DNA of 64,000 nucleotides from Tritrichomonas foetus (Eukaryota > Parabasalia > Tritrichomonadida > Tritrichomonadidae). The translations under genes and the position numbers were made by a program. The number at the start of each line of letters is the position of its first letter. Positions within the stretch are counted from its first letter, which is position 1. Shown here piece by piece: positions 1-10,302 of this stretch. The notes below the pieces were generated by a model that was not told where the DNA came from, did no database searches, and saw nothing but the letters and a program-made list of their open reading frames with translations. The stretch is from NCBI GenBank assembly GCA_001839685.1, contig MLAK01001282.1:1-64000 (forward strand). Direction: 5' to 3'.

Positions 1-215
1 TTTTGTCATACATTTCGTTAAGGAGTGGCAAATGGTACTAGTCAAAAATTTTTAGGGGAATTTNGCGGCGAACGATAGGTGAGACGTGAAATTTCTCATT
101 TTTGGGGTGGNTACCATTTCCACTCCTTATCATATCTACTAATATATACAATTTCGTCACAGGAAGATACTGAAAACGTGATAAATTCAAACATAAAAAA
201 GCCGGGAAACTTTAC

Positions 216-667
216 GCAGCAAAAGTTATCACCTTTAATGTCTATGATATTACTGAACCAAAATTCCTTCTTCAAGAGGCCTCAATTTGGATGTTTATTA
301 ATCATCATACAATTTTGGAATGCAAAGGATTTTTTTTAAATTTTCCAGCAGAAGATCCAGATGAAGACTACAACAAAGTGAATCCAATGATTTATAAATA
401 GAATATATGAAAAACGGAACCCTTTAGATGATACTCGATCATGGAATGACGAACAATCAAATTAAATCAATGAAAACTAAATTGAATACCGAAATTTATC
501 AGAATGCGCCCAAAGAATGTAATTTTACTTTAAATTTAATGTCGTTTGATCGTCATTCATGATGAATTCTTTACATAAAATCAAAAGTTATTCATCGTGA
601 TCTAATGCCAGTCAATGTTTTTCTTGATGATAATTATTTTCCAAAAGTGGTTGATTTGGTTCAGTAT
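216..667 (+). pseudogene. TKL-type protein kinase fragment, broken
   Basis: This is a ruined kinase domain read in more than one frame. From about 216 a stretch reads as the N-lobe: AKVITFNV resembles the strand carrying the ATP-binding lysine, and LQEASIWMFINHHTILECKG resembles helix C and the following strand. Stops and frame changes follow, with a possible NGTL hinge remnant. From about 575 the catalytic-loop region reappears as LHKIK, then, one base out of frame, VIHRDLMPVNVFLDD and FPKVVDL, which matches the HRDLKPxNxLLD signature and the DFG region; DFG itself is degraded to VDL. The reading ends in the 59-base poly-T tract. Its nearest relatives are probably trichomonad TKL kinases such as the intact one at 10303-13515. 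It cannot encode an active kinase as it stands. Confidence 0.75.

Positions 668-668
<1 letters not shown>

Positions 669-727
<59 letters not shown>
669..727. repeat. poly-T tract, about 59 bases
   Basis: This is an uninterrupted run of about 59 T that truncates the kinase fragment just after its degraded DFG region. A second run of the same apparent length lies at 3512-3570. It may be the scar of an A-tailed insertion, or an assembly artefact in a hard-to-sequence homopolymer. Confidence 0.9.
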
Positions 728-728
<1 letters not shown>

Positions 729-1497
729 TAAGGAATGACTCTAATAAGGCAACAACAAAGATAAATCTAACTTCACGCAAATTCATAATAACCAAAATCA
801 TGATTTTTCTTTTGTACAATGATTTTTGGTTATTCTTTATCAATGTCATATGATCTAGAAGGAAATCATGGCATTGATTGCTAATAATCTTCGCGATACA
901 AAACTACATATGAAATTGAGAATTTTAGTAATTGCCAAAATAATAGATAATAACTCAAAAACACAACTTCATGTTCTTATTATGAAACTTCTCAAAAATA
1001 AGATGTCAAGAAATTCGATCANTAAGAAATGNCAAAATAAACAAGTTTCTTCCCAGCTCTGCAAACAGNANAATAATAATTATTTGATNAAACAACAGAT
1101 CTGATTATCGATATTATAAAAAATCTCCTCGACAGAAGCACGATTGAATTTTTCTGGATATTTTTTTTATTGAATTGAAATTTAACTGAATCTTTTTTGT
1201 TTGTTTATTTGTTTGTTTAGCGAGTACGTAAGCAACTTGTATTTAGTTTGTTAAACTTTCTTGGGATTTCAAGATTAAGAAGACAAAACATTAATTAATT
1301 AATGATCAAAAAGAGGAGCAAATTTAATATCTATCAAAATTTATAGGCAAAAGCAATGAAAAATATTTTTCTGATGGAATTAATGNTATTGATCATTTTC
1401 TTNGTATTNAAGTTGGAATTTCTTTCGTTCGAAAATTTCTATACATTCCGTAATCACATAAAAATAAATTGAATGTAGTCAAAAAATAATCGCAATT

Positions 1498-1577
1498 TAA
1501 AAAGTTCTCTCATCATGATTCTATTGAAAAATATTTTGAGTGCTTTTTGATCGGTGAGACTACATCCTTAAATGTGA
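1498..1577 (+). repeat. dispersed repeat A, copy 1
   Basis: This copy carries AAGTTCTCTCA followed about 20 bases later by a core running from TATTTTGAGTGCTTTTTGAT through CGGTGAGACTACATCCTTA. The core recurs almost unchanged at 1846-1937, and its right end recurs inverted at 5270-5291. No reading frame is conserved between the copies, so it looks like a non-coding element or the end of a degraded mobile element. Confidence 0.75.
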
Positions 1578-1601
1578 TACAATAGATGCTAAAAATGCTC
1601 T

Positions 1602-1665
1602 TGGCTATCGGAAAAGTTTAAAAAAATCTAAAAGAATGGCTTTGAAAAAAAAAAAAAAAAAATAT
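1602..1665 (+). repeat. dispersed repeat B, copy 1
   Basis: The motif GGCTA(T/C)(C/A)GGAAAAGTTTAAA, a short spacer and GGCTTTGAAAAAAA are shared with 3851-3912. It lies 24 bases after repeat A copy 1, so A and B may be parts of one larger element. Confidence 0.6.
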
Positions 1666-1845
1666 TTAATTTAGAAAATTGCATTTTTCTCCACTTATAA
1701 AGATTATTTTATCATAAAAACAATTCTACACATTTGGTTATTGTGTGTTCATATATTAATATTTAAATTAATAGTTTTAGTCAAATAGATATAGAGTTAT
1801 TGACGAAATAGTTGTTTCAGAGTACCTGAAAGCTTTGAGTTTCTT

Positions 1846-1937
1846 NAAAAAGTTCTCTCAATTTTTATTTTGAATGATACCATTGAAACATATTTTGAGT
1901 GCTTTTTGATCGGTGAGACTACATCCTTAAGTGTGCA
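1846..1937 (+). repeat. dispersed repeat A, copy 2
   Basis: This is a direct repeat of 1498-1577, with the same AAAAAGTTCTCTCA start and the same CGGTGAGACTACATCCTTA end. The copies differ by a few substitutions and a longer spacer. Confidence 0.75.
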
Positions 1938-2624
1938 CATTGGTAAATATTTTCTTGCGATATGTAATTCTATCAATTCAACATTTTCTCATAACGTTAT
2001 TAAAGGATTAACATAAAGCATCAAGAAGCTGTTCATAACAAATATGTTGGTAAAAATCGAAATTTACAGGATTTCATCAATAACTCGTGAAATTTTGATT
2101 GTTGTGAAGCAAATTCATAATAAATATGATTAATTATGATTATGGAGTCATTTGCTTATCCATAAAAGCAAACGGAGATAATGTGAATATTTTGATTTTA
2201 TTTATTTCGTTTTTTACTTATAAAAAATAACCATCATGTAAACATTTGAAGTGTAAGGCTAGTTTCAATTATTTATTGTCTAAATCACCCTTCATTTTTT
2301 TTCATTTGATGAAGACGAAAGAAGTTATAACATAATTACCGTTATTTTACGGAATTATTAGATTACTGTTATTATAAGAACTGGAAGAATCGATTTCACA
2401 GAAATGTTGGGACAGAATCATTGTTTCCATTGATGCATCACTTGAATCAACTATTGTTTCAATCTAATTATAATGCATTATAATTAACATAATATAGGAG
2501 TTTAAAAAAACTGAAATTAGTGATTTTATCCAAATTTGGAATAAGTTTCGAAAAATTGAATGATCAAAAACATCATAAACTTCTGAAATAAAATCTCTTT
2601 TCAAACATTCTGAAATACACAGAA

Positions 2625-2795
2625 GTGAAAGGTCAAATAAAGGCCAAAAGTGGAAAAAATCTCATTGGGTTAACATTAGCAAGAACCTTGCAGTGCTTTG
2701 GGTCACCTCGACTTGGAGGAGGCGCGGCGAGTGAACACAGCAGAGGGAGAGCAGCGAAACAGAGCCGTGGTCAAGTGCCAGCGCCTCCTCCAATG
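2625..2795 (-). repeat. GC-rich hairpin repeat, copy 1
   Basis: A GC-rich island sits in very AT-rich DNA. It contains a perfect 12-base inverted repeat: TTGGAGGAGGCG at 2713-2724 and CGCCTCCTCCAA at 2782-2793. The flank, read on the minus strand, contains CTCCTCCAAGTCGAGGTGAC followed by CCAAAGCA, and further on CCTTTATTTGACCTTT. The same ordered parts occur on the plus strand at 54205-54352. The two copies share flanks and stem position but differ in the loop. It could be a small MITE-like element or a structured RNA gene; nothing in the sequence decides this. Confidence 0.7.
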
Positions 2796-3017
2796 GCCAA
2801 ATATATCGAAGTGCCCGCAAATTCACATCACATTTACCCATTTTAAGTGTCATAAAAGGGGAAAAAATCCTGCCATTTTTTCTGCATTCATTTTTTATTT
2901 GTCAAAAAATGATGTCAACTTAATGTCAAAAATATCGAAAGGTTTATTTTCGGTTAAATTGGCTATGATAGGTTGATTTAATATATCAAAATCCCATTCA
3001 AATAAAATTTTGACAGA

Positions 3018-3448
3018 ATGACTGATGGACATGAACAAAGTCCTTCCAAATCTGCGAACGAAAAAACAATAATTGACTTTAATCAGATTAATTTCGACAA
3101 AAACAACGTTGATCCAAGCATTTTTCTTGTAATTCTAACCCAGATTTGGCCAGCACCAACGCCGATAATCTCCTCAATCCGGTTCATAACGAAATGAACA
3201 CAGAAAAGAAAAGAGTTCACGAAAGATTACAGAATTTTAATCCTCGCGATAATTTTGCGTGGAACCATCTCACAGAAAAATTCGGCCAAAACATTAAGCA
3301 GCCAGAACTCCTAAGTTTTGCAGAGGTCCTTGCAAAATATGCAAAAATAAAACTTGACAGAGACGCAAAACGGAGAAAATCGGTATTAATCAAGTGGTTT
3401 TCGGAAAATTGGGATGCTGTTTCTCCATACTTCAATATTATTCAATGA
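3018..3448 (+). CDS. hypothetical protein with basic C-terminal domain, one apparent frameshift
   Basis: I do not recognise this family with certainty. An ATG at 3018 opens a frame (MTDGHEQSPSKSANEKTIID...) that would have to shift near 3110-3145 to join the frame ending at 3448. That second frame has no ATG upstream, only a stop at 3110-3112. The second part reads as a compact helical domain ending in KLDRDAKRRKSVLIKWF followed by SENWDAVSPYF. This highly charged then aromatic pattern looks like a conserved domain rather than random sequence. A change of one or two bases would join the parts into a protein of roughly 140 residues. It lies between a hairpin repeat and a poly-T tract and may be a decaying gene. 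Confidence 0.5.
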
Positions 3449-3506
3449 GGTGGTTGAAATTGGCGAACCAAAAATATTAATAATGTTGTAAATTTCTTTC
3501 GTATAT

Positions 3507-3511
<5 letters not shown>

Positions 3512-3570
<59 letters not shown>
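3512..3570. repeat. poly-T tract, about 59 bases
   Basis: This is an uninterrupted T run 64 bases after the stop of the preceding gene, ending at an ambiguous base. It has the same apparent length as the tract at 669-727. Confidence 0.9.
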
Positions 3571-3571
<1 letters not shown>

Positions 3572-3850
3572 TNAATGAATACCTTTGGTTAATACTTCCC
3601 TGATGTATTTTTTCTTGAATTTAATCTTTCTTTCTAATCTGAAATATCGGAATTGAGTGATTTGATTTTTTTTTCTATCGTGCATGTCTTTTTCATTTGT
3701 CTGATATCGTTTGCTTTGTTGGGTTAATTTNGTCGCATNATNAAATCTATACNTTAAAAGAATTCAGACTTTATTTGGTCTGATGCTTATATCTCGAGAA
3801 CGAATCGAACTCTCATATGTTTTCTGTTAATAGATGATATCCACTAATCC

Positions 3851-3912
3851 AAGGCTACAGGAAAAGTTTAAAAAAAATTTGTAAGAGAGGCTTTGAAAAA
3901 AACAATTTTTAA
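3851..3912 (+). repeat. dispersed repeat B, copy 2
   Basis: AAGGCTACAGGAAAAGTTTA, a short A/T spacer and GAGGCTTTGAAAAAAAC match 1602-1665 in order and spacing. Confidence 0.6.
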
Positions 3913-4099
3913 TTTTGATTTTAAAAAACACAAATATCTTCATTTTTTCTAAGTATATATTTTTTATAACAAAGATTAATTGCAAATAATATTTATAATG
4001 TAATTATCCTCGATATAATAACCAAATTTATGTGTAATCTGCCCTATACTTTTTCTGGAAATATTTGATTATTTACCAAACTTAGCATGAACTTCAAGC

Positions 4100-5187
4100 C
4101 TAGGACCAGTCCATAGGATTTTCTATCGAAGCTGGATGGTTTGGACATCTTTTTTGGATATAATAATAAACCTCAGTCATGTTGATGAAACTGACATTGG
4201 AAAAAGGCATCATCTTTGATAAATATTTTAAATTGCTCATGTTTGGAATAATAATATTTTCCAAGTTCGAAATGTAATATAGTCCTTTTCCTCGCATAAA
4301 TAAATCATCTCCGCATAAAACTCGCGAATATATGTATTCAGGTATTGTATAAGGTCGTCGGGAGTATTCTGTATGAGAAAAAGAGTTTAATTTCCGTTTT
4401 ATTTCTAACAAATCAGGAAAACAATAACTACAGTGAATCGCGTAAATAGGTGATTCAAGTAAATTGTTGAAGTTTCCTTTGGAATCTACCTTTTTTCGAA
4501 AAAAATTAAGAGATAGATTCGATTTAATCAAAAACCCATAATTAATGACACTAGGGGCGTTCCAAAAACCTTTGAACCATCTTAAAGAGTAATAAAAAAA
4601 AAGACTTTTAAAGCGAAAATAGGTTTTCGGTAAATTATTTTTCAAATAAATAATTCCTTGACGTGTTAGAATTTCATCGCAATCGGACATTATCAAAACA
4701 TCTTCTTTATGAGGATGAAAATCATTCAACTTTTTGATAATCGAATTACGTTGAAACTCCTCTCTTGACCATGCACTTTCATGAAGTGCTGTCATTTCAA
4801 TTTCAAATATGCATATTTTATTTGAATACGATTTGAGTTCTTTTTTTAAAAAATCTAATTCGATAACATTTGGTTTTCCAGAAAAAGTCACATTCGACAT
4901 TCCAATAACAAATTTTTCAACATATTGATATAGCTGTAAAACGCGAAAAAATAACATATTTTTTTCGCCAAAATAAATAAAACAATCATAAATTTTTGGA
5001 GATGAGAAGTGAAATTTTATTAAAAAAAAAGGATCCTTTTTGGAAAAATAAGCAAAAATCATATTTATTATTGTTAGCCAAACAATTGTGAAACTTTTCC
5101 ATTTAATAAAAACATTCATACTTTTAATTATTAAAAAGTTACGGTTAAGGGTTCCGAAAAAGTAGACCAGAGACAAAAAACTAACAT
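4100..5187 (-). CDS. GT17-type N-acetylglucosaminyltransferase-like protein
   Basis: The protein resembles glycosyltransferase family 17 (MGAT3-type beta-1,4-N-acetylglucosaminyltransferases acting on N-glycans in the Golgi). Visible landmarks are an N-terminal hydrophobic anchor, then KIYDCFIYFGE, FVIGMSNVTFSGKPN, the WSREEFQRNSI segment and the acidic SDCDEI motif expected to bind the metal and sugar nucleotide. The reading frame is open from 5176, but its first ATG is at 5119 (339 residues). A better start is ATG 5187, directly behind two TCATT initiator-like motifs. It is one base out of frame because of a six-T run (coding strand), and a single extra T would give about 362 residues. Related GT17 proteins are common in protists and bacteria. 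The gene stands alone in repeat-rich DNA. Confidence 0.75.
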
Positions 5188-5190
5188 AAA

Positions 5191-5199
5191 AATGAATGA
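5191..5199 (-). promoter_or_regulatory. initiator-like motif of GT17 gene
   Basis: Two overlapping TCATT motifs on the minus strand lie 4-12 bases before ATG 5187. They fit the trichomonad initiator consensus TCA(C/T)(A/T) and argue for the upstream start. Confidence 0.4.
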
Positions 5200-5269
5200 A
5201 ATCATGAATTTATACACTAATGAGAAACTAACGAAATCATAATTCGAAAAAATAAATTAACTTCATTTT

Positions 5270-5291
5270 TTAAGGATGTAGTCTCATACCG
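5270..5291 (-). repeat. dispersed repeat A, partial inverted copy
   Basis: On the minus strand this reads CGGTATGAGACTACATCCTT. It matches the right end of repeat A (1546-1570 and 1904-1929) with two extra bases. Confidence 0.5.
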
Positions 5292-8242
5292 TTTACTATT
5301 AAAAAAATTGAATATGTGATGATGATTAACGTCCCTTGAATAGCTAAGGAGTTTATTCAATCTGTAAGGAGTGACTTCCTCAAATTTGAATGGATTGAAT
5401 TTACTTTTTGAGTTCTACCAACCAAATAGTCTTTTCAATTCCATTCAGCTAGACTTCTTCACGGAACCAAAAAAAACACTAAACTATTGCTCTGCGCAAA
5501 GTCTAGGTCATGACTTCAGGAAGGTGATTTATGGAATTTCTGGAGAACCCATGATCAACATTCGAATTCATGAATTTCGCAATTGCGTCCATTTTGAAAG
5601 GAATTTTACCCGATTATCTGACGAATTAATCGAGTAACTTAAGTGTGACCCCTTATACCTCGTATTGGAGCGCGGTTTCTCATGAAAATTATGAAAATCA
5701 AAAGTGAACTTGGTGTTTAACATTGACTTTTTGAGTATGTAAATGGTCGCTCGAAAAGAGCTCATCTTACAGAATCATACACACACCTAAGAGATACACG
5801 CACACAATGAAATGGAACAAATACACAATAAGAAGAAGCAAAAATAAAAATAAAAATAAATCAATTTTTATTCAATCTCATTTTTGGATCTACCATTCAA
5901 ACACTTTCTTTTCTCCATTGATTGTTACAATAATGGACGAAATTTTAGAAAGGATGAAACCTTGTTTTATTGTTTAGTTTCGTAAATATATGGGGATTAG
6001 ATAATATTGGAAAAGGGGGTATTGACCTTCTTCTATGGGATGTTCCGAGTCAAGGTTGACAATTCAGAAAAATTCTTCGTCAGATGTCAATTCTAAACAA
6101 TTTATCAGGCATCAAAAAAAAAAAAAAAAAAANTTTTTTTTTTTTGTTATTTCTTTTCTTATGATTTCTTTTTATTGTTTCTTTTCTTATGATTTCTTTG
6201 TTTATTATTTCTTTTCTTATGATTTCTTTGTTTATTATTTCTTTTATATATATATATATATAATTTCTTTTCTTATTCGTATTTTAAATCAAATTGTCAC
6301 TTTTTCATCAAATCTTTTTTTTTTATCAGTGATAAAACGATGATAAATATCAAGTGTAAAAATACTCATTGTGAAAAGGAAATATACCTCTGCATTACGA
6401 CCAAATGTGAAAAAGATTACTACCAAGTGTGGTCAATTCTAAAGGTGAAATGAATTTCTGGCTTTATTTTTCGTCATTATCGAGAGGTAAAAGGAAATTT
6501 ACACAAATGCAAATTGCCAAAAAGGCTTGATTTCGACCAAATATGATCTTAAATTATGATATTGATTTATTGTCTGTTTCTTTCTTCACAAAATATGGTG
6601 ACATTCTTATTTTTCGTTTTCGAAATCACTGATTCTTGGTTTTTCTTTTAAAATTTTGATTATTTCTGATTATTTAATGAGTCTGCCTTTTTTTGTTGAT
6701 GGAAATTTCGTATGGAGATATGTTTTAGTAAAAATGGCCCTATTTGAGGTGTTTTCTCGATTACCAGTGAAACATAAATATTTAAAGTAAAATTATTTAT
6801 CAGTTCACTTGCTAGCAGTTTTTGTACAAATTATTAAAAATTTAAAAATTCAAAATATTTCTAAAATTCAATTCAGATTTTTGTCGTATGAATTTTACGA
6901 AAATCATTCAAAAGATTGAGTACAATGGAAAAGTCCAAACTTTTTCAGAAGTTCTCTCAATTCGTCGATTCGAGACTTACGTTGTAAGCTCTCCCAATTA
7001 GCAGAATTGACTATATCAAATTAATCATAATTCTTGGTCGAAATTCATTCGACTGTGCAATATGAAAACGTGAAGTGAAATGTCAAATTCCAAAAAAAAA
7101 AAATGTCCATAAGATATGATTGGTGTTGGCCAATTATTGTAATTCTAGATTGAGGTGGTTCTGGAAATTGTAAACTCAACCAATTCTCAGCGAGAATTAG
7201 AGGAATCACTCTAATGGCATAATGAGTTGAAGGGGATTGACAAGTCACATCACATTCAAAGTGTCAAAAACAACATTCACAATTTTTTAACAAATATTTC
7301 ACTTCACCATTATCAACATTATAGAATACTTTCGGAGATGAAAAAACACCAACAAATCACGGCTATACACTTTATATACATAATATCGTATATGTCAAGT
7401 GCTTCTAGTCTATTTTAAAGACATATTAATGGAAATATCTATAGGAAATCAATTTTTGTAAATCACGTTGATTAAGAAATCAGACTTTATTCTTCAATGA
7501 TTTAAATTCACAAAATCATACTTTCTCTATGAATAACGAAATCTAGTGAAAATTTATCAGCCCAATTCGAAAACCATTATTTGTCGAAAACAATCCAGAC
7601 ATTAACATTAAAGCGAAAGGAATTAGTCCTCTTGAAGAATCAATGGTATATTGTTCAAATAATATTTTCCTAAATATTAGGTAAATAAAGTTTAATTCAC
7701 AGGAATCTTTAAAAATTTGAATTATTGGAAATAATCATGAAATTCTTCTATTTGAGAAGTAAAAACAAAAATTAAGTTTTATGAAAGATGCTATTGAATA
7801 TCTTTAATTCATCGCAGTCTCTTTTTCATTTTATTTATATTCAAATTTATTTATTTTTTCATTTTTATTTTTTTATTAAAATTTATTTATTTGTTTTATT
7901 TTTAGATATTTTTTTTAACTTTTTTGTGTCTTCAACAAGACAATATTGATATTAATTTGCAGGTCTTTATGTTGATGACAAGGTCAATCACTTTTTAATC
8001 ATTGTTAGCAATAGAATAGTCATATTAAAGTCCAATAAATTTCAATTTGTTAACCAAAAATCAATTGAGATATTATAAAATCGAATAAGAATAAGAAATC
8101 CCCAACTATTAATTGGATAGATTTGAAAAATTAGATCGTATTCAGATTTTCTGAATTCTTAGTTAATGTATTTTTCAGAGGACAACGAGTATAGATAATA
8201 TTAGCCAAAACAACAATGAGTTTAGTTTGATATGACTCATTG
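5292..8242. other. 3 kb AT-rich intergenic region
   Basis: No convincing gene is seen. A short frame at 6035 starts MGCSESRLTIQ, a myristoylation-like N-terminus, but after about 27 residues it runs into poly-A and tandem T-rich repeats. It is at best a truncated gene end. Frames at 5371-5637 and 7045-7248 have no ATG start or recognisable motif. Confidence 0.5.
6148..6262. repeat. 30-base tandem repeat followed by (TA)n
   Basis: About three units of TTTCTTTTCTTATGATTTCT plus TTGTTTATTA occupy about 6148-6245, the first unit diverged. A (TA) run follows to 6262. An A-run, an ambiguous base and a T-run directly precede it. Confidence 0.8.
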
Positions 8243-9124
8243 TTAGCAACACCAGACAACATTCATCTTACCGAGCGATGGTGGGAAAACATCTCCACCA
8301 CATTTCTCACCAAATAGAAGTTGCCAACTTCGTTCAATTGCTTCACTTACACGATAACTTTGCCTTTTGGTACCTCCTCTTGCCATAATATAGTTATGAA
8401 TATTGTCAAGGAATCTTTCATAATCTTTTTTGGGATATTTCAAAAGTCTGTTTGATGTTACGAAGAAAGTTGATGAACGAGTTACAGATACATGACCTTT
8501 ACAACCAGATATAGTCTTGAGATAAGTATCCATGAACTTAGTTCCATTAATTACATGTGCAAACATTTCTACCATGTCTTCCCGATATAAAGGAATCTTT
8601 TTTGGATAGGTACAATTGACTGTACAGTTATATATTGGTCGATTTATTTTATGAGGGAAAACATCACCATATTCATTTTTTTTGAAATAATCTGTTTCCA
8701 CGAGGGTTGATACTTGTCCTGTAATATTCCTAGGATATTGACTACCAGCTAGATCATGGGCATGGATAAAAATAATTTTTTTTGGTAGTTTTTCATAGTT
8801 TTTAATGATGTAACTTATCATTGATGATGCTTCATATGCATCACACTTTAAATAAGCTGGATCGCATTGTTCAACTGTAGCTTTTAATATTTTTCCGCTT
8901 ATGTTGAAATATGGCGTGAATTTTTGCTTCTTAATGATATCACAGGCGCTAGCAACAACATGTATGGGAATTTGGGGATGTATTTTATGGTGATTGTGTG
9001 ATAGTTCGGTAATTATTTTATGGTGATTGTATGATAGTTCGGTAATTTTTTGTTTTTGTACATGTTTGGCATATATATATAGAAAGATTAACAATGGAAT
9101 GTTGTTTAAGATGCGAAAATGCAT
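8243..9124 (-). CDS. DUF3431-like protein
   Basis: The 293-residue protein starts with a hydrophobic segment (about residues 8-20), so it is probably secreted or anchored to a membrane with its body in the lumen or outside. An imperfect duplication follows (ITELSYNHHKI, ITELSHNHHKI). The body has the pattern of the DUF3431 family: EASSMISYIIKNYEKLPKKI then IFIHAHD, a later SSTFFVTSNRLLKYPKKDYE, and a C-terminal AIERSWQLLFGEKC. The function of DUF3431 is not established, though it recalls sugar-transferase-like folds. ATG 9124 lies 23 bases after a TCATT initiator-like motif, supporting the start. Several cysteines fit an extracytoplasmic location. Confidence 0.65.
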   Translation of the reverse strand: MHFRILNNIPLLIFLYIYAKHVQKQKITELSYNHHKIITELSHNHHKIHPQIPIHVVASACDIIKKQKFTPYFNISGKILKATVEQCDPAYLKCDAYEASSMISYIIKNYEKLPKKIIFIHAHDLAGSQYPRNITGQVSTLVETDYFKKNEYGDVFPHKINRPIYNCTVNCTYPKKIPLYREDMVEMFAHVINGTKFMDTYLKTISGCKGHVSVTRSSTFFVTSNRLLKYPKKDYERFLDNIHNYIMARGGTKRQSYRVSEAIERSWQLLFGEKCGGDVFPPSLGKMNVVWCC

Positions 9125-9144
9125 AACGCAGTTTATGTCTGACT

Positions 9145-9149
9145 AATGA
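9145..9149 (-). promoter_or_regulatory. initiator-like TCATT of DUF3431 gene
   Basis: A minus-strand TCATT with its A 23 bases before ATG 9124 matches the trichomonad initiator consensus. Confidence 0.4.
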
Positions 9150-10302
9150 ATCGATAATACAGGTTTTTACGGCGAAACCAGTTCAAGTTATTCAAAATTT
9201 GAATAAATAGTCTTTGTTGGAGAAAGTTTTTCGAAGACGAGGAATTCATTCAATTATTGTGAAAGTCTCAAATTTGTATTTATGACAATTAGTCATTCAC
9301 TAACTTTCAGATAATCTGCTTTTTTTGATACTGCTTTCTCTTTGATGAAAGAGCTTATAGATAGATCAGGGAGCAATTTCTTTCGAAAAAATAACAATAA
9401 TACATTTAAACTTTTTCCGAGGAAAAGTTTTTTTTCTTTTGAATAAGATGTAACAATTATTTTCTGATGTTTGATTTGGGATTATCCGATCAGGAAATTT
9501 TGAAATTAATATTCTTTTCATGCATTTAACGGTGTGTTTCTATTATATTCAATATATGATCGATAATTCCAAAATTTATGGAAAAATTAAATTCTTTCAC
9601 TATAGTTTATGAATTTAAATAATTTGGTGTTCATTATTGATAAAAATGATTAATTTTCCTTCACTAAATCATCAAATTGGTTGACATTTAATAAAAATGT
9701 GATGAACAATGGATCAGGGTAATTCAATTTTGAATCGGAATAACCACATTTTATTTGCATAAAACTGGTTATAGTTTTATGTTAATAAATATTTCATCAA
9801 ATAAATGGCTTCTTTTCTGAGTTTTTATAAATTAATATGAAACAGAGGCTTTGGCAACAATAAAACGGGTTTCTGAAACAAGTGACCCAAACTGGACCAT
9901 CAAAAAATAGTACGCAAACATTGTTGATCACCACAAAGTTTTATTTTAGTTGGACATGTCCTAAATATAAAGCTTTCTATCGTTCGCCTTCCCAATTTCA
10001 TTGAAAGTGACAATATCACTTTTTGTAAATGAATCCAATAACCAACATGCTCCTTTATTATATAGAAAAAAAGATACTCTTCCTGAAAATATAGAAAAGG
10101 AAATGATGTGAGTGACACAAACTTATTCAAACAACATATTTTGACACTTAATTGAAACAGAATATCAAAATTTCACATTTGAAAAAAAAAGGTAAAATAA
10201 AATTTTAAAAAATATTTATAAATATGTGTTAAAAATACCGAATTTTTACATACAAAACAATAAAAACATGAGCATATATTAAAAACATTGCTTCAAAAAT
10301 AA
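9150..10302. other. intergenic region with one orphan frame
   Basis: A minus-strand frame at 9900-10130 encodes 76 residues (with SMKLGRRTIESFIF and FRTCPTKIKLCGDQQC) but has no ATG, only a TTG. It may be a gene remnant; I do not recognise it. The rest is AT-rich without visible features. Confidence 0.4.

Larger units (their letters stand above)
728..2600. other. AT-rich intergenic DNA with dispersed repeats and ambiguous bases
   Basis: No supportable gene is seen here. The stretch has several N positions, many short A and T runs, and the dispersed repeat copies annotated separately at 1498-1577, 1602-1665 and 1846-1937. Short open frames such as 868-1104 contain N and lack protein-like composition. 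Confidence 0.6.

Noticed and set aside
605..853. Open frame through the poly-T tract (82 codons)
   Set aside because: It is the kinase remnant running into a homopolymer; the phenylalanine run is not a real protein.
2625..2976. Overlapping open frames on both strands in the GC-rich island
   Set aside because: They arise from the hairpin repeat. The other copy keeps stem and flank but not a reading frame.
3129..3143. Possible 15-base intron GTAATTCTAACCCAG
   Set aside because: Its length is a multiple of three, so removing it does not repair the frame.
3386..3685. Minus-strand frame with a long lysine run
   Set aside because: It is the complement of the poly-T tract and overlaps the better supported plus-strand gene.
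6035..6343. Gene starting MGCSESRLTIQ
   Set aside because: After about 27 residues it is only homopolymer and tandem repeat. It may be a fragment but cannot be supported as a gene.
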